Assembly (NCBI GenBank): GCA_965262505.1
Contig: CBDHFM010000030.1
Span: forward strand, 186,001 to 250,000
From: JACPPO01 sp965262505
GTDB taxonomy: Bacteria; Acidobacteriota; Vicinamibacteria; Vicinamibacterales; UBA2999
DNA: 64,000 nucleotides
Direction: 5' to 3'
The position numbers and the translations under genes were made by a program. Below the pieces are notes generated by a model. The model was not told the origin of the DNA, ran no database searches, and saw only the letters and a program-made list of their open reading frames with translations. Positions 9,643 to 19,133 of this stretch are shown in pieces. Numbering within the stretch: the first letter of the stretch is position 1; each line of letters begins with the position of its first letter.

Positions 9643-10352
9643 TGCCTCGGCCTCCGGGCATCCTGCGCGATCCGTTGCTGTCGGTGGTGATGCCGGTGTT
9701 CAATGAAGCTGCGACTGTGACGGCCATCGTCTCGCGGGTGCTGGCCGTGCCGCTTCGCATCCAACTCATCGTGGTGGACGATGGCTCCACCGACGGCACG
9801 CGTGAAGTGCTCCAGGGGCTGCAGGAGACCCACGGGTTCACACTGCTCTTGCAGACGCACAACCAGGGCAAGGGTGCCGCGTTGCGACGCGGGTTCGCAG
9901 AGGCCAGGGGCGATCTGGTGGCCATCCAGGACGCGGACCTCGAGTACTCGCCGGAAGAGTTTCCGATGCTCATCGAATTGATCTGCGAGGGACGGGCGGA
10001 CGTGGTGTATGGGTCGCGGTTCCTCGGCCGGCATCGGGTATTCCTGTTCACGCACTATCTGGGAAACCGATTCCTGACGCTGGCGACCAACGTCCTCTAT
10101 AACACCATGTTGAGCGACATGGAGACCTGCTACAAGGTCATGAGGATCGAGGTGCTGCGATCGATGATGCTGCGCTCCGACGGGTTCGGGATCGAGCCGG
10201 AACTGACGGCGAAGATCTTCAAGCGGGGCTATCGCGTCTACGAGGTGCCGATCACCTACGACGGCCGCGGGTACGACGAAGGGAAGAAGATCGGGTGGCG
10301 CGACGGTGTCGTCGCACTCTGGGTGCTGCTGCGGTACCGGTTCAGCGAGTGA
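9642..10352 (+). CDS. Glycosyltransferase family 2, dolichyl-phosphate-mannose-synthase-like
   Basis: A 236-residue GT2 enzyme of the DPM1-like subgroup, which loads a sugar onto polyprenyl phosphate. Seen: SVVMPVFNEAATV, VVDDGSTDGT, the QDADLEYSPEE metal site and YGSRFLG. No C-terminal membrane helices, so it is the soluble, single-domain type. The ATG at 9642 overlaps the galE stop (TGATG), and the stop overlaps msbA (GTGA), showing tight coupling. The sugar (mannose or glucose) is not determinable. Confidence 0.9.
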   Translation: MPRPPGILRDPLLSVVMPVFNEAATVTAIVSRVLAVPLRIQLIVVDDGSTDGTREVLQGLQETHGFTLLLQTHNQGKGAALRRGFAEARGDLVAIQDADLEYSPEEFPMLIELICEGRADVVYGSRFLGRHRVFLFTHYLGNRFLTLATNVLYNTMLSDMETCYKVMRIEVLRSMMLRSDGFGIEPELTAKIFKRGYRVYEVPITYDGRGYDEGKKIGWRDGVVALWVLLRYRFSE

Positions 10353-12115
10353 ATGTCTTCTTTCGCCTCCTCGTGTACGCGCGTCCCCATCGCGCCAGAC
10401 TGGCCGCGGCGCTGGGCGCCATGGTGCTGTACGGCGCCGCGTCCGCGGGCCTCGCGGCGCTGATTCAGCCGATCTTCGACGAGGTGCTCCCGAGCCGCGA
10501 GAATCTGGCGCCGATCGCGGCCGCCATTCTCATCGTGTATCTCCTGAAGGGGCTCGGGGCGTATCTGTCGAGCTACCTGATGACCGACGTCGGGCAGCGG
10601 GTCGTCCGCGATCTGCGTAACGTGCTCTTCCGCCACATTCTGGGTCAATCGGTCGCATTCTTCTCGCAGCGGACCACCGGCCGGCTGATGTCCCGGATCA
10701 CGAACGATGTCGGCCAGGTGCAGCGCGCGGTGTCGGAAACCATCGGGGATGTGACGCGCGAGTCGATTGCGCTGCTCGGACTCGCGACGCTGCTCTTTTA
10801 TTACGACGCCCGCCTGGCGCTCGTGTGCCTGACGGGAGCGCCGCTGGTGATCTATCCGCTGGTGCGTCTCGGCCAGCGCGTGCGCCTCACCGCCCGCCGA
10901 AGTCAGGAAGCCCTCGAGCACATGTCCCACCTGAGCGCCGAGGCGATCGCCGGTCACCGCATCGTCAAGGCCTTCGGTGGAGAGGGACGCGAAGCGGGTA
11001 AGTTCGAGCGCGCCTCACAGCACTTTTACCGGACCAGCATGAAGGTCACAGGCGTACTCTCCATGCTCCCGCCGCTCATGGAGTTCATCGGTGGAATCGC
11101 TTTCGTGGCAGCGCTCGTCTACGGTAGCCAGGAAATCGTGGCCGGGCGTCTGACGCCTGGCGAGTTCACCGCTTTCATCGCGGCATTGTTCATGATGTAC
11201 GGCCCGGCGAAAAAGCTCAGCCGCGTCAACGCCGATCTTCAACAGGCGATGGCGGCTGGCGAACGGGTGTTTGAGATCCTGGATTCACACAACGAGGTGC
11301 AGGAGCGGCCTGCCGCGGTGGAACTCCCGCATTTCGTTCACCGCATCGAGTTCCGCGGCGTGCAGTTCGCCTACAGCGGCGGGAGCGGTCCCGCGACGCT
11401 CGACGGCGTCAGTTTTTCGGTATGCGCCGGCCAGATGCTGGCCATCGTCGGCCGCAGCGGCGCGGGCAAGACGACCCTCGTCAATCTGATCCCGCGGTTC
11501 TACGACGTGACCGGAGGCTCCATCTGTGTCGACGACCTCGATCTGCGCGACGTGACGCTCGCGTCGCTCCGATCGTATATTGGCATCGTCACACAGGAGA
11601 CCGTCCTATTCGACGACACGATTGCCGCCAACATCGCGTACGGACGGCAGGACGCCACACGGGAGGAAATCGAGGCCGCCGCGCGGGCGGCGCACGCTCA
11701 CGAGTTCATCGAGCAGCTCGATCTGGGTTACGACGCCCTGATTGGCGAGCGTGGTCAGCGCCTCTCGGGCGGTCAGCGCCAGCGCGTCGCGATCGCCAGG
11801 GCGATTCTGCGCGACTCGCCGATCCTGATTCTGGACGAGGCGACGTCGTCGCTCGACGCCGAGTCCGAGACGCTGGTGCAGGACGCGCTGTCCAATCTCA
11901 TGCGGAACCGCACCTCTTTTGTCATCGCCCACCGGCTGTCCACGGTCCGGCGGGCCGATGCGATCGTCGTGCTGGAGCGCGGGCGGATTACCGAGTCCGG
12001 CACGCACGTTGAGCTGATGGCGCGCGGCGGCGCGTATGCGAGACTCTACGAGCTCCAACTGCGGGACGAACCGTCGGACATCGAAGCCTTGGCTGCAGAG
12101 AGCGGCGTCGAATGA
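10349..12115 (+). CDS. msbA: Lipid A / polysaccharide ABC exporter, MsbA type
   Basis: Inner-membrane half-transporter of 588 residues. The N-terminal half has six predicted membrane helices (PF00664-type exporter domain). The C-terminal ATPase carries Walker A GRSGAGKTT, Q-loop QETVLFDD, signature LSGGQRQR, Walker B ILILDEATS and the switch histidine in IAHRLSTV. Length and fusion order fit MsbA, which flips core lipid A. The GTG start overlaps the preceding gene by 4 bases; the stop overlaps yicC by 4. Linkage to sugar genes supports a lipopolysaccharide or glycolipid substrate, but other glycolipid exporters of the same class cannot be ruled out. Confidence 0.9.
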   Translation: MNVFFRLLVYARPHRARLAAALGAMVLYGAASAGLAALIQPIFDEVLPSRENLAPIAAAILIVYLLKGLGAYLSSYLMTDVGQRVVRDLRNVLFRHILGQSVAFFSQRTTGRLMSRITNDVGQVQRAVSETIGDVTRESIALLGLATLLFYYDARLALVCLTGAPLVIYPLVRLGQRVRLTARRSQEALEHMSHLSAEAIAGHRIVKAFGGEGREAGKFERASQHFYRTSMKVTGVLSMLPPLMEFIGGIAFVAALVYGSQEIVAGRLTPGEFTAFIAALFMMYGPAKKLSRVNADLQQAMAAGERVFEILDSHNEVQERPAAVELPHFVHRIEFRGVQFAYSGGSGPATLDGVSFSVCAGQMLAIVGRSGAGKTTLVNLIPRFYDVTGGSICVDDLDLRDVTLASLRSYIGIVTQETVLFDDTIAANIAYGRQDATREEIEAAARAAHAHEFIEQLDLGYDALIGERGQRLSGGQRQRVAIARAILRDSPILILDEATSSLDAESETLVQDALSNLMRNRTSFVIAHRLSTVRRADAIVVLERGRITESGTHVELMARGGAYARLYELQLRDEPSDIEALAAESGVE

Positions 12116-13005
12116 TTAAGTCCATGACCGGGTTTGCCTCGTTGACCCACGAGGACGAACGGGCGACGATCGGCATCACGATCCGCGCGGTAAATCATCG
12201 CTTCCTCGACCTTCAACTCCGCATCCCGCAGTCTCTCAGCGACCTCGAGCCCCGCGTCCGCGGCCTGCTGCAGAAGCGGCTCTCGCGTGGACGCGTCGAG
12301 CTGGCCATCTCGCTGCAGTTTCGGAGCACGGCCACCCCCTCCGTGGAGCTCAACGCGGAGTTTGCCAAGGCCCTCTCGGCTGCGCTCGACCAGGCGCGCG
12401 AGCGCGGCCTGGTCTCTGGTACGCTGACCCCCGGGGACCTGTTGCGGCTGCCTCAGGCCCTGACGATTCGGGAGCGGCCCACGGAGCCGGATCCGGCGCT
12501 CGAGGCGCAGCTTGGGGCCAGCGTCGACGCAACGGTCGAACAGGCGCTCGCGGATCTCGATGCCATGCGCGTGCGCGAGGGAGAGCATCTTCGGTCGGAC
12601 CTCGAGGCGCGCAGGCAGTCGCTCGGAGCGCTGATCGAACGGCTCGCGGAGGCGGCCGCTACCGGCCGCCGCGATCTCGAGGCGCGCTTGCACGAGCGCG
12701 TTCGTGAGATCGGTGTTCAGCTGCCGGTCGATGAAGCGATGATTGCGCAGGAGATCGTCCGCGCCGCGGCGAGGTCCGACATCAGCGAAGAGGTCACCCG
12801 GTTTCGCGCCCACCTGGCTCACTGGGAGGCGCTGGCCGACGGCGAGGAGGCGTGCGGACGCAAGCTCGATTTCCTCTTGCAAGAGATGAACCGCGAAATA
12901 AACACCTTCGGCGCCAAGGCAGACGGTCTCGGGGTGTCGGAACTCATCATCAACGCCAAGGCTGAGCTCGAGAAGATGCGCGAACAGGTCCAGAATGTCG
13001 AATAG
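12112..13005 (+). CDS. yicC: YicC/YloC family endoribonuclease
   Basis: Cytosolic 297-residue protein. The N-terminal YicC-like domain starts MIKSMTGFASLTHED with the hallmark KSMTGF and RAVNHRFLDL. The C-terminal DUF1732 region carries DISEEVTRFRAHL and GRKLDFLLQEMNREINT, near-invariant in the family. The E. coli homologue is an endoribonuclease acting on RNA ends. It sits directly before gmk, an arrangement common in many bacteria. ATGA overlap with msbA. Confidence 0.95.
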   Translation: MIKSMTGFASLTHEDERATIGITIRAVNHRFLDLQLRIPQSLSDLEPRVRGLLQKRLSRGRVELAISLQFRSTATPSVELNAEFAKALSAALDQARERGLVSGTLTPGDLLRLPQALTIRERPTEPDPALEAQLGASVDATVEQALADLDAMRVREGEHLRSDLEARRQSLGALIERLAEAAATGRRDLEARLHERVREIGVQLPVDEAMIAQEIVRAAARSDISEEVTRFRAHLAHWEALADGEEACGRKLDFLLQEMNREINTFGAKADGLGVSELIINAKAELEKMREQVQNVE

Positions 13006-13663
13006 CGACACGCCTCAGGCCGGGCGCGGGCTGCTGTTCATCGTCTCGGCGCCATCGGGTGCGGGCAAGACGACGCTCGTCGAGCGCCTGGTGCAGGATC
13101 TACCGAACCTGCACATGTCGCGGTCGTATACGTCGCGGCCGGCGCGGGCCGGCGAGCGGGCCGGCGTCGACTATAATTTCATCAGCCGCGAGCGCTTCGA
13201 CGCCATGGTCCGGGACGGAGCGTTTCTCGAGTGGGCCGACGTCTTTGGCCACTGCTACGGAACGTCGGCCGCGGATACCGAGGCGGTGCTGGCGCGGGGT
13301 GGCGACGTTGTCCTTGTGATTGATGTGCAGGGCGCGCGGCAGGTCCGGAGCCGCGGGATAGAAAACGTTGGCATCTTCGTGCTCCCTCCTTCCGCCTCGT
13401 CCCTGGAACAGCGGCTGCGCGGTCGCAGCAAGGACACAGAGGAGCAGATTCGCAGGCGGCTCGAGACTGCCTGTCGCGAGGTTGACGAGTTCGCACAGTA
13501 CGAGCACGTCATCGTCAACGACGAACTGGAGACGGCCGCCGCCCGAATCGGGGCAATCGTGATGGCGGAGCGAACTCGCGTGAAGTGTATGCGGGGCACC
13601 GCAAAAAGAATTATCGAGACGTTCAAGGGAAGGAGGAACGACGGCAATGCGAAGAGCACGTAG
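12995..13663 (+). CDS. gmk: Guanylate kinase
   Basis: Phosphorylates GMP to GDP in purine metabolism. The 222 residues contain the P-loop SAPSGAGKTT, the GMP-binding SRSYTSRPARAGE and GVDYNFI segments, and the lid region RLRGRSKDTEEQI. Length is normal. It overlaps yicC by 11 bases. The omega subunit gene rpoZ, which often follows gmk, is not seen; only 47 bases separate gmk from coaBC. Confidence 0.96.
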   Translation: MSNSDTPQAGRGLLFIVSAPSGAGKTTLVERLVQDLPNLHMSRSYTSRPARAGERAGVDYNFISRERFDAMVRDGAFLEWADVFGHCYGTSAADTEAVLARGGDVVLVIDVQGARQVRSRGIENVGIFVLPPSASSLEQRLRGRSKDTEEQIRRRLETACREVDEFAQYEHVIVNDELETAAARIGAIVMAERTRVKCMRGTAKRIIETFKGRRNDGNAKST

Positions 13664-13710
13664 AGACAGCCGGGTTGAGAAAATGGAAGAGAACGGCTGA
13701 CGACCCCCGT

Positions 13711-14973
13711 ATGTCCCTGATCGCCCTCGGCGTGACCGGCGGTATCGGCGCCTACAAGGCCATCGAGGTCTGCCGCGGGCTGCAGCAACATGGCCACGAC
13801 GTCGTGGCCGTGATGACGCGCTCGGCGGCGCGGTTCGTCGGCCCCGTTACCTTCGAGGCGATCACCCGGCGCCCCGTGATCACGTCGCAGTGGAAGCCGG
13901 GAATGAACGCCGACATCGAGCATGTGGCGATCGCCGACTCGATCGCTCTGCTGCTCGTGGCGCCCTGCACGGCCAACATCATCGGTAAATTTGCCAATGG
14001 TATCGCCGATGACTTTCTCAGTTCGCTGTATCTGGCAACACGCGCGCCGTCCCTGCTGGCGCCGGCGATGAACTCCAACATGCTGGCGCACGACGCGGTG
14101 CAGCGGAATCTGCGCGCGCTGACGGAGCGCGGCGTCCGCTTCGTCGATCCTGGCGACGGGTACCTGGCCTGTGGATGGATTGGGAAGGGCCGGCTGGCGG
14201 AACCCGCGGGGATTGTCGCCGCGGCGGTGGCGATGCTGGCGCCGGCGGATTCGACGCCGCCTTTAGATTTAACACCGCCTTTGAATTCGATGCTGCGTGG
14301 GCGCCGCGTGGTGGTGACAGCGGGGCCGACCTACGAAGACATCGATCCGGTGCGCTATCTCGGCAATCGGTCGAGCGGCCGCATGGGGTTCGCGTTGGCC
14401 GCTGAGGCCGAGCGGCGAGGTGCGCAGGTCACGATGGTGGCCGGTCCGACCCGGCTCGAGCCTCCGGTCCTGAACGAGGTTGTGCGCGTCCGTAGCGCCG
14501 CCGAGATGCACGCGGCCGTGCTGCGCGCGGCCGCGACAGCGGATGTGGTCATCATGGCGGCCGCCGTCGCGGATTACACGCCGGCCGATCCCGCTTCGCG
14601 CAAGATCGCGAAGGCGGAGGGCCCCATGACGCTCACGCTGCAACGGACGCCGGACATCCTGACAGACCTTGCCCGGTTACCCTCCCGCCTCTCGTCGGGC
14701 GTGCCGATGCTCGTCGGGTTCGCCGCGGAGACGGGCAATCCGGAAGCCACGGCCCGTGAAAAGCGTCGCCGCAAGGGGGTCGAACTGATGGTCGCCAACG
14801 ACGTCTCACGGCCTGACGCCGGCTTTGACGTGGCGACCAATACGGTGACGCTCATCGATGCCGAGGGTGAGCGTGTCGTGCCGCTACAGAGCAAGGAGCG
14901 GGTGGCCGCCGCAATCCTGGACCGCGTCGAACAACTCGTGCGCGCACGGTCCGGTGCTCCCCTTGGGGCCTGA
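13711..14973 (+). CDS. coaBC: Bifunctional phosphopantothenoylcysteine decarboxylase/synthetase
   Basis: Two steps of coenzyme A synthesis in one 420-residue flavoprotein. The CoaC half (about 1-180) has GVTGGIGAYKA for FMN, the active-site histidine in DIEHVAIADS, APAMNSNML and the flap cysteine in LACGWIGKGRLAEP. The CoaB half (about 195-410) has VVTAGPTYEDIDPVR and the ISNRSSG-like LGNRSSGRMG. A short linker of PPL repeats (ADSTPPLDLTPPLNS) joins them. I use the ATG at 13711 because the protein begins MSLIALGVTGG there. Confidence 0.95.
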   Translation: MSLIALGVTGGIGAYKAIEVCRGLQQHGHDVVAVMTRSAARFVGPVTFEAITRRPVITSQWKPGMNADIEHVAIADSIALLLVAPCTANIIGKFANGIADDFLSSLYLATRAPSLLAPAMNSNMLAHDAVQRNLRALTERGVRFVDPGDGYLACGWIGKGRLAEPAGIVAAAVAMLAPADSTPPLDLTPPLNSMLRGRRVVVTAGPTYEDIDPVRYLGNRSSGRMGFALAAEAERRGAQVTMVAGPTRLEPPVLNEVVRVRSAAEMHAAVLRAAATADVVIMAAAVADYTPADPASRKIAKAEGPMTLTLQRTPDILTDLARLPSRLSSGVPMLVGFAAETGNPEATAREKRRRKGVELMVANDVSRPDAGFDVATNTVTLIDAEGERVVPLQSKERVAAAILDRVEQLVRARSGAPLGA

Positions 14974-14995
14974 CGAACTCGCTCCCGAACCTGCG

Positions 14996-15748
14996 ATGGA
15001 CGATCTCAGAGCGCACCTCGACTTCTTTGGCGAGCTGGGCGTCGACGGCATCCGCATCGAGCCGTCGTGGCGATCCCGCCCGCGTCAGACACCCCCGGAC
15101 TCTGCCGCCCCCGCTGCCGCTTCTGAACAGGGATCGATGCAGGAGGGCCGGGAGGTCCAAGGGGCCCAGGAGGTTCGCGTCTACGCCTCGGCTGGTGACG
15201 CGCTGGTCGCCATCCGCGAGGACCTGGGCGACTGCACGCGCTGCAAGCTTCACGGACTCGGCCGCCGGCAGATTGTCTTTGGCGTCGGCGACCCCGATGC
15301 CGACCTCATGTTCGTCGGCGAGGCACCTGGGGCCGACGAAGATGTCCAGGGCGAGCCGTTCGTGGGGCGCGCCGGGCAGCTCCTCACCAAGATTATCGAG
15401 GCCATCGGCCTGCGGCGGCAGGACGTCTACATCGCCAACCTCATCAAGTGCCGTCCACCCGGCAACCGGAATCCGGAGCCGGACGAAGTGGAGCAGTGCG
15501 AGCCCTTTCTGTTGCGCCAGATCGACACGATCAGGCCCAAGGTCATCGTCGCGCTTGGCAAATTTGCGGCGCAGTCGCTGCTGCGGACGACCGACCCGAT
15601 TTCGCGACTCCGCGGGCGGGAGCACACGTACCGCGGCGCGATTCTAATGCCGACCTATCACCCGGCGTACCTGCTGCGCAACCCTTCCGCCAAGCGCGAT
15701 GTCTGGGCAGACATGAAGCGAGTCCGTGCGATCCTGACAGGTGCGTAG
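14996..15748 (+). CDS. Family 4 uracil-DNA glycosylase (Fe-S)
   Basis: DNA-repair enzyme removing uracil. From the ATG at 14996 it is 250 residues: a poorly conserved N-terminal 70 residues with a Pro/Ala linker, then the UDG domain with the motif GEAPGADEDVQGEPFVGRAG and the C-terminal PTYHPAYLLR. Four cysteines (CTRCKL, NLIKCRPPGN, VEQCEPF) fit the iron-sulfur cluster of family 4. It follows coaBC by 22 bases and directly abuts priA, so repair and restart genes share a transcript. Family 4 rather than 5 is inferred from the cysteine pattern. Confidence 0.92.
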   Translation: MDDLRAHLDFFGELGVDGIRIEPSWRSRPRQTPPDSAAPAAASEQGSMQEGREVQGAQEVRVYASAGDALVAIREDLGDCTRCKLHGLGRRQIVFGVGDPDADLMFVGEAPGADEDVQGEPFVGRAGQLLTKIIEAIGLRRQDVYIANLIKCRPPGNRNPEPDEVEQCEPFLLRQIDTIRPKVIVALGKFAAQSLLRTTDPISRLRGREHTYRGAILMPTYHPAYLLRNPSAKRDVWADMKRVRAILTGA

Positions 15749-18067
15749 TTGCGGTTAGTGTCGGTTGCCGTTCCTATCCCGTACCTCGATCCTCTTACCT
15801 ATAACGTCCCGAGCGATTACCCGGCGTTACCGCCAATCGGGGCGCGCGTCCGTGTGCCGGTCGGCACGCGGACGCTCGTCGGATGCGTCGTAGACCACCA
15901 GGCGGCGCTCGACGAGGGGACCGCACCCCGGGACGTGGCCGATGTCCTGGACAGCGAGCCGTTTCTTCCTCCGGCCATCGTGGACCTGTGCGGCTGGGTC
16001 GCTGATTACTACGTCGCCGGCCTTGGTGATGCCATCGGCGCGGCAATGCCGCCCGGATCGCGACGCACCGACGCGTTCAAGACGGTACGGATGGTCGCGG
16101 CGACCCCCCACGGCCTCTCGGCCGTCGGGGTCGACGCTGGGGCTGACGAAGGGGTCGGCACTGGGGCCGACGCTGCCGCTGACGTCCGAGGCGACGCTGG
16201 CACCGACGTCGGAGCCGGCGCCGCCCAGCCCGGCTTCCGCCTCACGCCGAGACAGCGCGACGTCCTCGAGATGCTGGCGGCCGCCCCGACCGGGCTGTCC
16301 GCGGCGACGCTACGAGGCCGTGGCGCAACGGCGGACGTGGTCCGCCGCCTTGCCGCGCGTGGCCTGGTGGCGTCCAGCGACGAGCGCGACGAGCGAGACC
16401 CGTTCGAGGGGGCGGCGCGCATGGATGTCGCGCGCGACCGTGACCGCCTGCTGACGCCGGAGCAGGGGGCTGCGGTCGAGCGGCTGGCGGGCCTGGCGGA
16501 TGCCGGTGGCTTCCGCGTGGCGCTCCTGCACGGCGTGACCGGGAGCGGCAAGACCGAGATCTATCTCCGCCTGGCCGACCGCGTCTCCGGGGCAGGGAAG
16601 CAGGTACTGCTCATGGTGCCCGAGATCGCGCTGACACCTTCGGTGGTCTCCCTGTTTCGCTCGGCGTTCGGCTCACGGGTGGCCATCCAGCACAGCGCGC
16701 TGTCGGATGGGGAACGGCACGATCAGTGGCACCGCATCCGTCGCGGCGGAATCGACGTGGTGGTCGGTACTCGCTCCGCAGTGTTCGCCCCGCTCGACAA
16801 CCTTGGCTTGATCATCGTGGACGAGGAGCATGACACCTCGTACAAGCAGGAGGAGTCGCCGCGCTATCACGGCCGCGACGTGGCGATCGTGCGCGGGAAG
16901 GCCCTGGGGGCGCTGGTCGTGCTCGGGTCGGCGACACCATCGATGGAGAGCTATCAGCACGCCATCTCCGGCAAGTACGCGCACGTGGCTCTCGCGCGCC
17001 GGGTGCTCGACCGTCCCCTGGCTGCCGTCCGCCTCGTCAACATGCGCGACGAGTATGCGGATGCGGGGCCAGATGTCGTGATCAGCCGGGCGCTCGGCGC
17101 CGCGCTCCAGGAGCGTCTCGATCGACGGGAGCAGGCGATCGTGCTGCTCAATCGCCGCGGCTATGCCACGGCCGTTTTCTGCCGCCAGTGCGGCGACACC
17201 TTCGTGTGCCCGAATTGCAGCGTGTCCCTGACGGTGCATCGGGCGCGGCGCGGGTGGCGGGGCCGGTGCCACTACTGCAACTACTCGATGGACGTGCCGA
17301 CGTCCTGCCGCACGTGTGCCGCCCCGTACCTCGAACAGGCCGGCTTCGGCACGGAGAAGGTCGAGCTGCTGCTGCGCGAACAGTTTCCCGACGCACGCGT
17401 GAGCCGCGTGGACCGAGATTCCGTGAGGCGCAAGGGCGCGCTGACGTCGCTCCTCTCCAAGTTCGCGGCAGGCGAGGTTGACGTGCTGGTCGGCACGCAG
17501 ATGATTGCCAAGGGTCACGATTTTCCCCGCGTGACGCTGGTGGGGGTGATCTCGGCCGACGTGGGCCTCGGGCTTGCCGATTTTCGGGCCGGGGAACGGA
17601 CGTTTCAGCTACTGACGCAGGTAGCCGGCCGCGCGGGCCGCGGGAAGCAGGCGGGCGAGGCCATCGTCCAGACGTTGTACCCGGAGCACTACAGCATCCA
17701 GCTGGCCTGCCGGCAGGACTATCCGGCGTTCTTCGAACGGGAGCTGGCGTATCGCCGCGGCATGCGCTATCCGCCATGTATCGCGATGATTTGTGCGGTC
17801 GTGCGCGGGCGAACCTTCGAGGAAGCCATGCGTACCGCGACGGAAATCGTGAGACGCCTCGAGCCCTCGGCCGCGCGCGCGCAAATCCAGGTTCTCGGGC
17901 CCGCGCCGGCACCGCTCGGCCGGCTGCGAGGCGAGCACCGTGTGCAATGCTTCCTGAAGGGCACGCGGCGCGCCGACATGCGCAACGCGTTGAAGGCGGT
18001 GCTGGCCGAGATGCCTGACGCCAGGCGCCGCGTCACAGTCGATGTCGACCCGTTGAGCGTCCTATAG
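15749..18067 (+). CDS. priA: Primosomal replication-restart helicase PriA
   Basis: 3'-5' DNA helicase that reloads the replisome at stalled forks. The 772-residue protein has an N-terminal fork-binding domain, then an Ala/Gly/Asp-rich insert (about residues 128-152), helicase motifs GVTGSGKTEIYLR (Walker A), DEEHD, GSATPSMES and TQMIAKGHDFP, and the paired zinc sites from CRQCGDTFVCPNCS to CHYCNYS and CRTC. Start is TTG, immediately after the glycosylase stop; no better start precedes LVSVAVPIPYLDPLTY. It is the last gene of the rightward operon and converges on the site-2 protease gene, with 72 bases between and no clear terminator. Confidence 0.95.
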   Translation: MRLVSVAVPIPYLDPLTYNVPSDYPALPPIGARVRVPVGTRTLVGCVVDHQAALDEGTAPRDVADVLDSEPFLPPAIVDLCGWVADYYVAGLGDAIGAAMPPGSRRTDAFKTVRMVAATPHGLSAVGVDAGADEGVGTGADAAADVRGDAGTDVGAGAAQPGFRLTPRQRDVLEMLAAAPTGLSAATLRGRGATADVVRRLAARGLVASSDERDERDPFEGAARMDVARDRDRLLTPEQGAAVERLAGLADAGGFRVALLHGVTGSGKTEIYLRLADRVSGAGKQVLLMVPEIALTPSVVSLFRSAFGSRVAIQHSALSDGERHDQWHRIRRGGIDVVVGTRSAVFAPLDNLGLIIVDEEHDTSYKQEESPRYHGRDVAIVRGKALGALVVLGSATPSMESYQHAISGKYAHVALARRVLDRPLAAVRLVNMRDEYADAGPDVVISRALGAALQERLDRREQAIVLLNRRGYATAVFCRQCGDTFVCPNCSVSLTVHRARRGWRGRCHYCNYSMDVPTSCRTCAAPYLEQAGFGTEKVELLLREQFPDARVSRVDRDSVRRKGALTSLLSKFAAGEVDVLVGTQMIAKGHDFPRVTLVGVISADVGLGLADFRAGERTFQLLTQVAGRAGRGKQAGEAIVQTLYPEHYSIQLACRQDYPAFFERELAYRRGMRYPPCIAMICAVVRGRTFEEAMRTATEIVRRLEPSAARAQIQVLGPAPAPLGRLRGEHRVQCFLKGTRRADMRNALKAVLAEMPDARRRVTVDVDPLSVL

Positions 18068-18139
18068 GCGGACCGTACAGGCCCGCCCGGCGGCTCTTCA
18101 TGGGCCACCGCTCCTCTTCGCTCTTGTTCCCGGCGCTTG

Positions 18140-19123
18140 CTACGGTCGCGCTCCAAGGTTGAATATCTGGATCGGTGCCGGCGTGAAGCAGACGACAAAC
18201 ATGAGGAGGGCGCCGGCTGCCAGCCAGAGGCGCGTGCGGTCGAGCGGGATGTCCTCGTCCATCGTGGGCGGATGGCGAGGGCCGAAGGTGATCAGCATCA
18301 CCACCGTCAGCACCGTCCACACCACCCAGGAACTCGAGACGAACGTCAGGCCAACGAGGCAGGCAACCGTGACCAGCGTCACTAGCGTGCTCTTCCGTCC
18401 GAACACGGCGTAGGAAATATGACCGCCGTCGAGCTGGCCGATGGGAAAGAGGTTCAAGGCCGTGGCCAGCAGCCCGAACCAGGCCGCGAATGCCATCGGG
18501 TGCAGATTGATCGAATAGCCCTCGGGCTGCGTACCCCAGAACAACCAGGCGACCGCTTTGAAGAGCAGCGGTTCGCCCAGCTCGAGGAAGCCCCGCGTGT
18601 CGGCGGGCAGTGCGGTGACACGCGAGAGACTCATCCCCACGAGCAGCACGGGGATCGCGACGATGAAACCGGCGATCGGCCCGGCAATGCCGATGTCAAA
18701 GAGTTCACGCTTGCCAGGGATGGGCTGCCGGATGCGGATAAAGGCGCCGAGCGTGCCCGTCAGTGGCAACGGCGCGGGCAGAAAGTAGGGGAGCGACGCG
18801 TCAACCCGGTAGATCCTGCAGGCGAAGTAGTGGCCGAACTCGTGCGCCCCGAGAATCGCGAGGATCGACGCGCTGTACCAAAGGCCGTTCAGGATGAAGA
18901 GCGGAGTCGACATGTCCAGGGCGCGGTTGCCGAAGTCGACCGAAAAGCTCGCAAAGTGCTCGGCCCCCGCTAGGATCGTGGTCGCGACCGTCAGGAGGAA
19001 GAGGATGAGGTGCCACCGCGTCGGCTGCCGGCGGCGTGGCGGCACCGGTGAGACGTAGACGGGCTCCAGAGGCAAAGCAGCCGTCGAGTGAAAATCTGGG
19101 GTGTCGGACGAAGAAAAGCCCAT
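18140..19123 (-). CDS. Site-2 protease family (M50) membrane metalloprotease
   Basis: Multi-pass membrane zinc protease of 327 residues. HEFGHYFACR provides the HExxH zinc site in a membrane segment near residue 110; FPIGQLDGGHISYAVFG supplies the distal Asp. About six hydrophobic segments are visible and no PDZ domain, so it resembles the short group of soluble-loop S2P proteins rather than RseP. The ATG at 19123 (MGFSSSDTPDFHS) lies 10 bases after the hup stop, suggesting cotranscription from the hup promoter. Substrate unknown. Confidence 0.88.
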   Translation of the reverse strand: MGFSSSDTPDFHSTAALPLEPVYVSPVPPRRRQPTRWHLILFLLTVATTILAGAEHFASFSVDFGNRALDMSTPLFILNGLWYSASILAILGAHEFGHYFACRIYRVDASLPYFLPAPLPLTGTLGAFIRIRQPIPGKRELFDIGIAGPIAGFIVAIPVLLVGMSLSRVTALPADTRGFLELGEPLLFKAVAWLFWGTQPEGYSINLHPMAFAAWFGLLATALNLFPIGQLDGGHISYAVFGRKSTLVTLVTVACLVGLTFVSSSWVVWTVLTVVMLITFGPRHPPTMDEDIPLDRTRLWLAAGALLMFVVCFTPAPIQIFNLGARP

Positions 19124-19133
19124 GCGGGGGCGT

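Noticed and set aside
12046..13011. Minus-strand frame opposite yicC
   Set aside because: No conserved motif; yicC is clearly the real gene.
13664..13710. rpoZ between gmk and coaBC
   Set aside because: The gap is only 47 bases, too short for the omega subunit.
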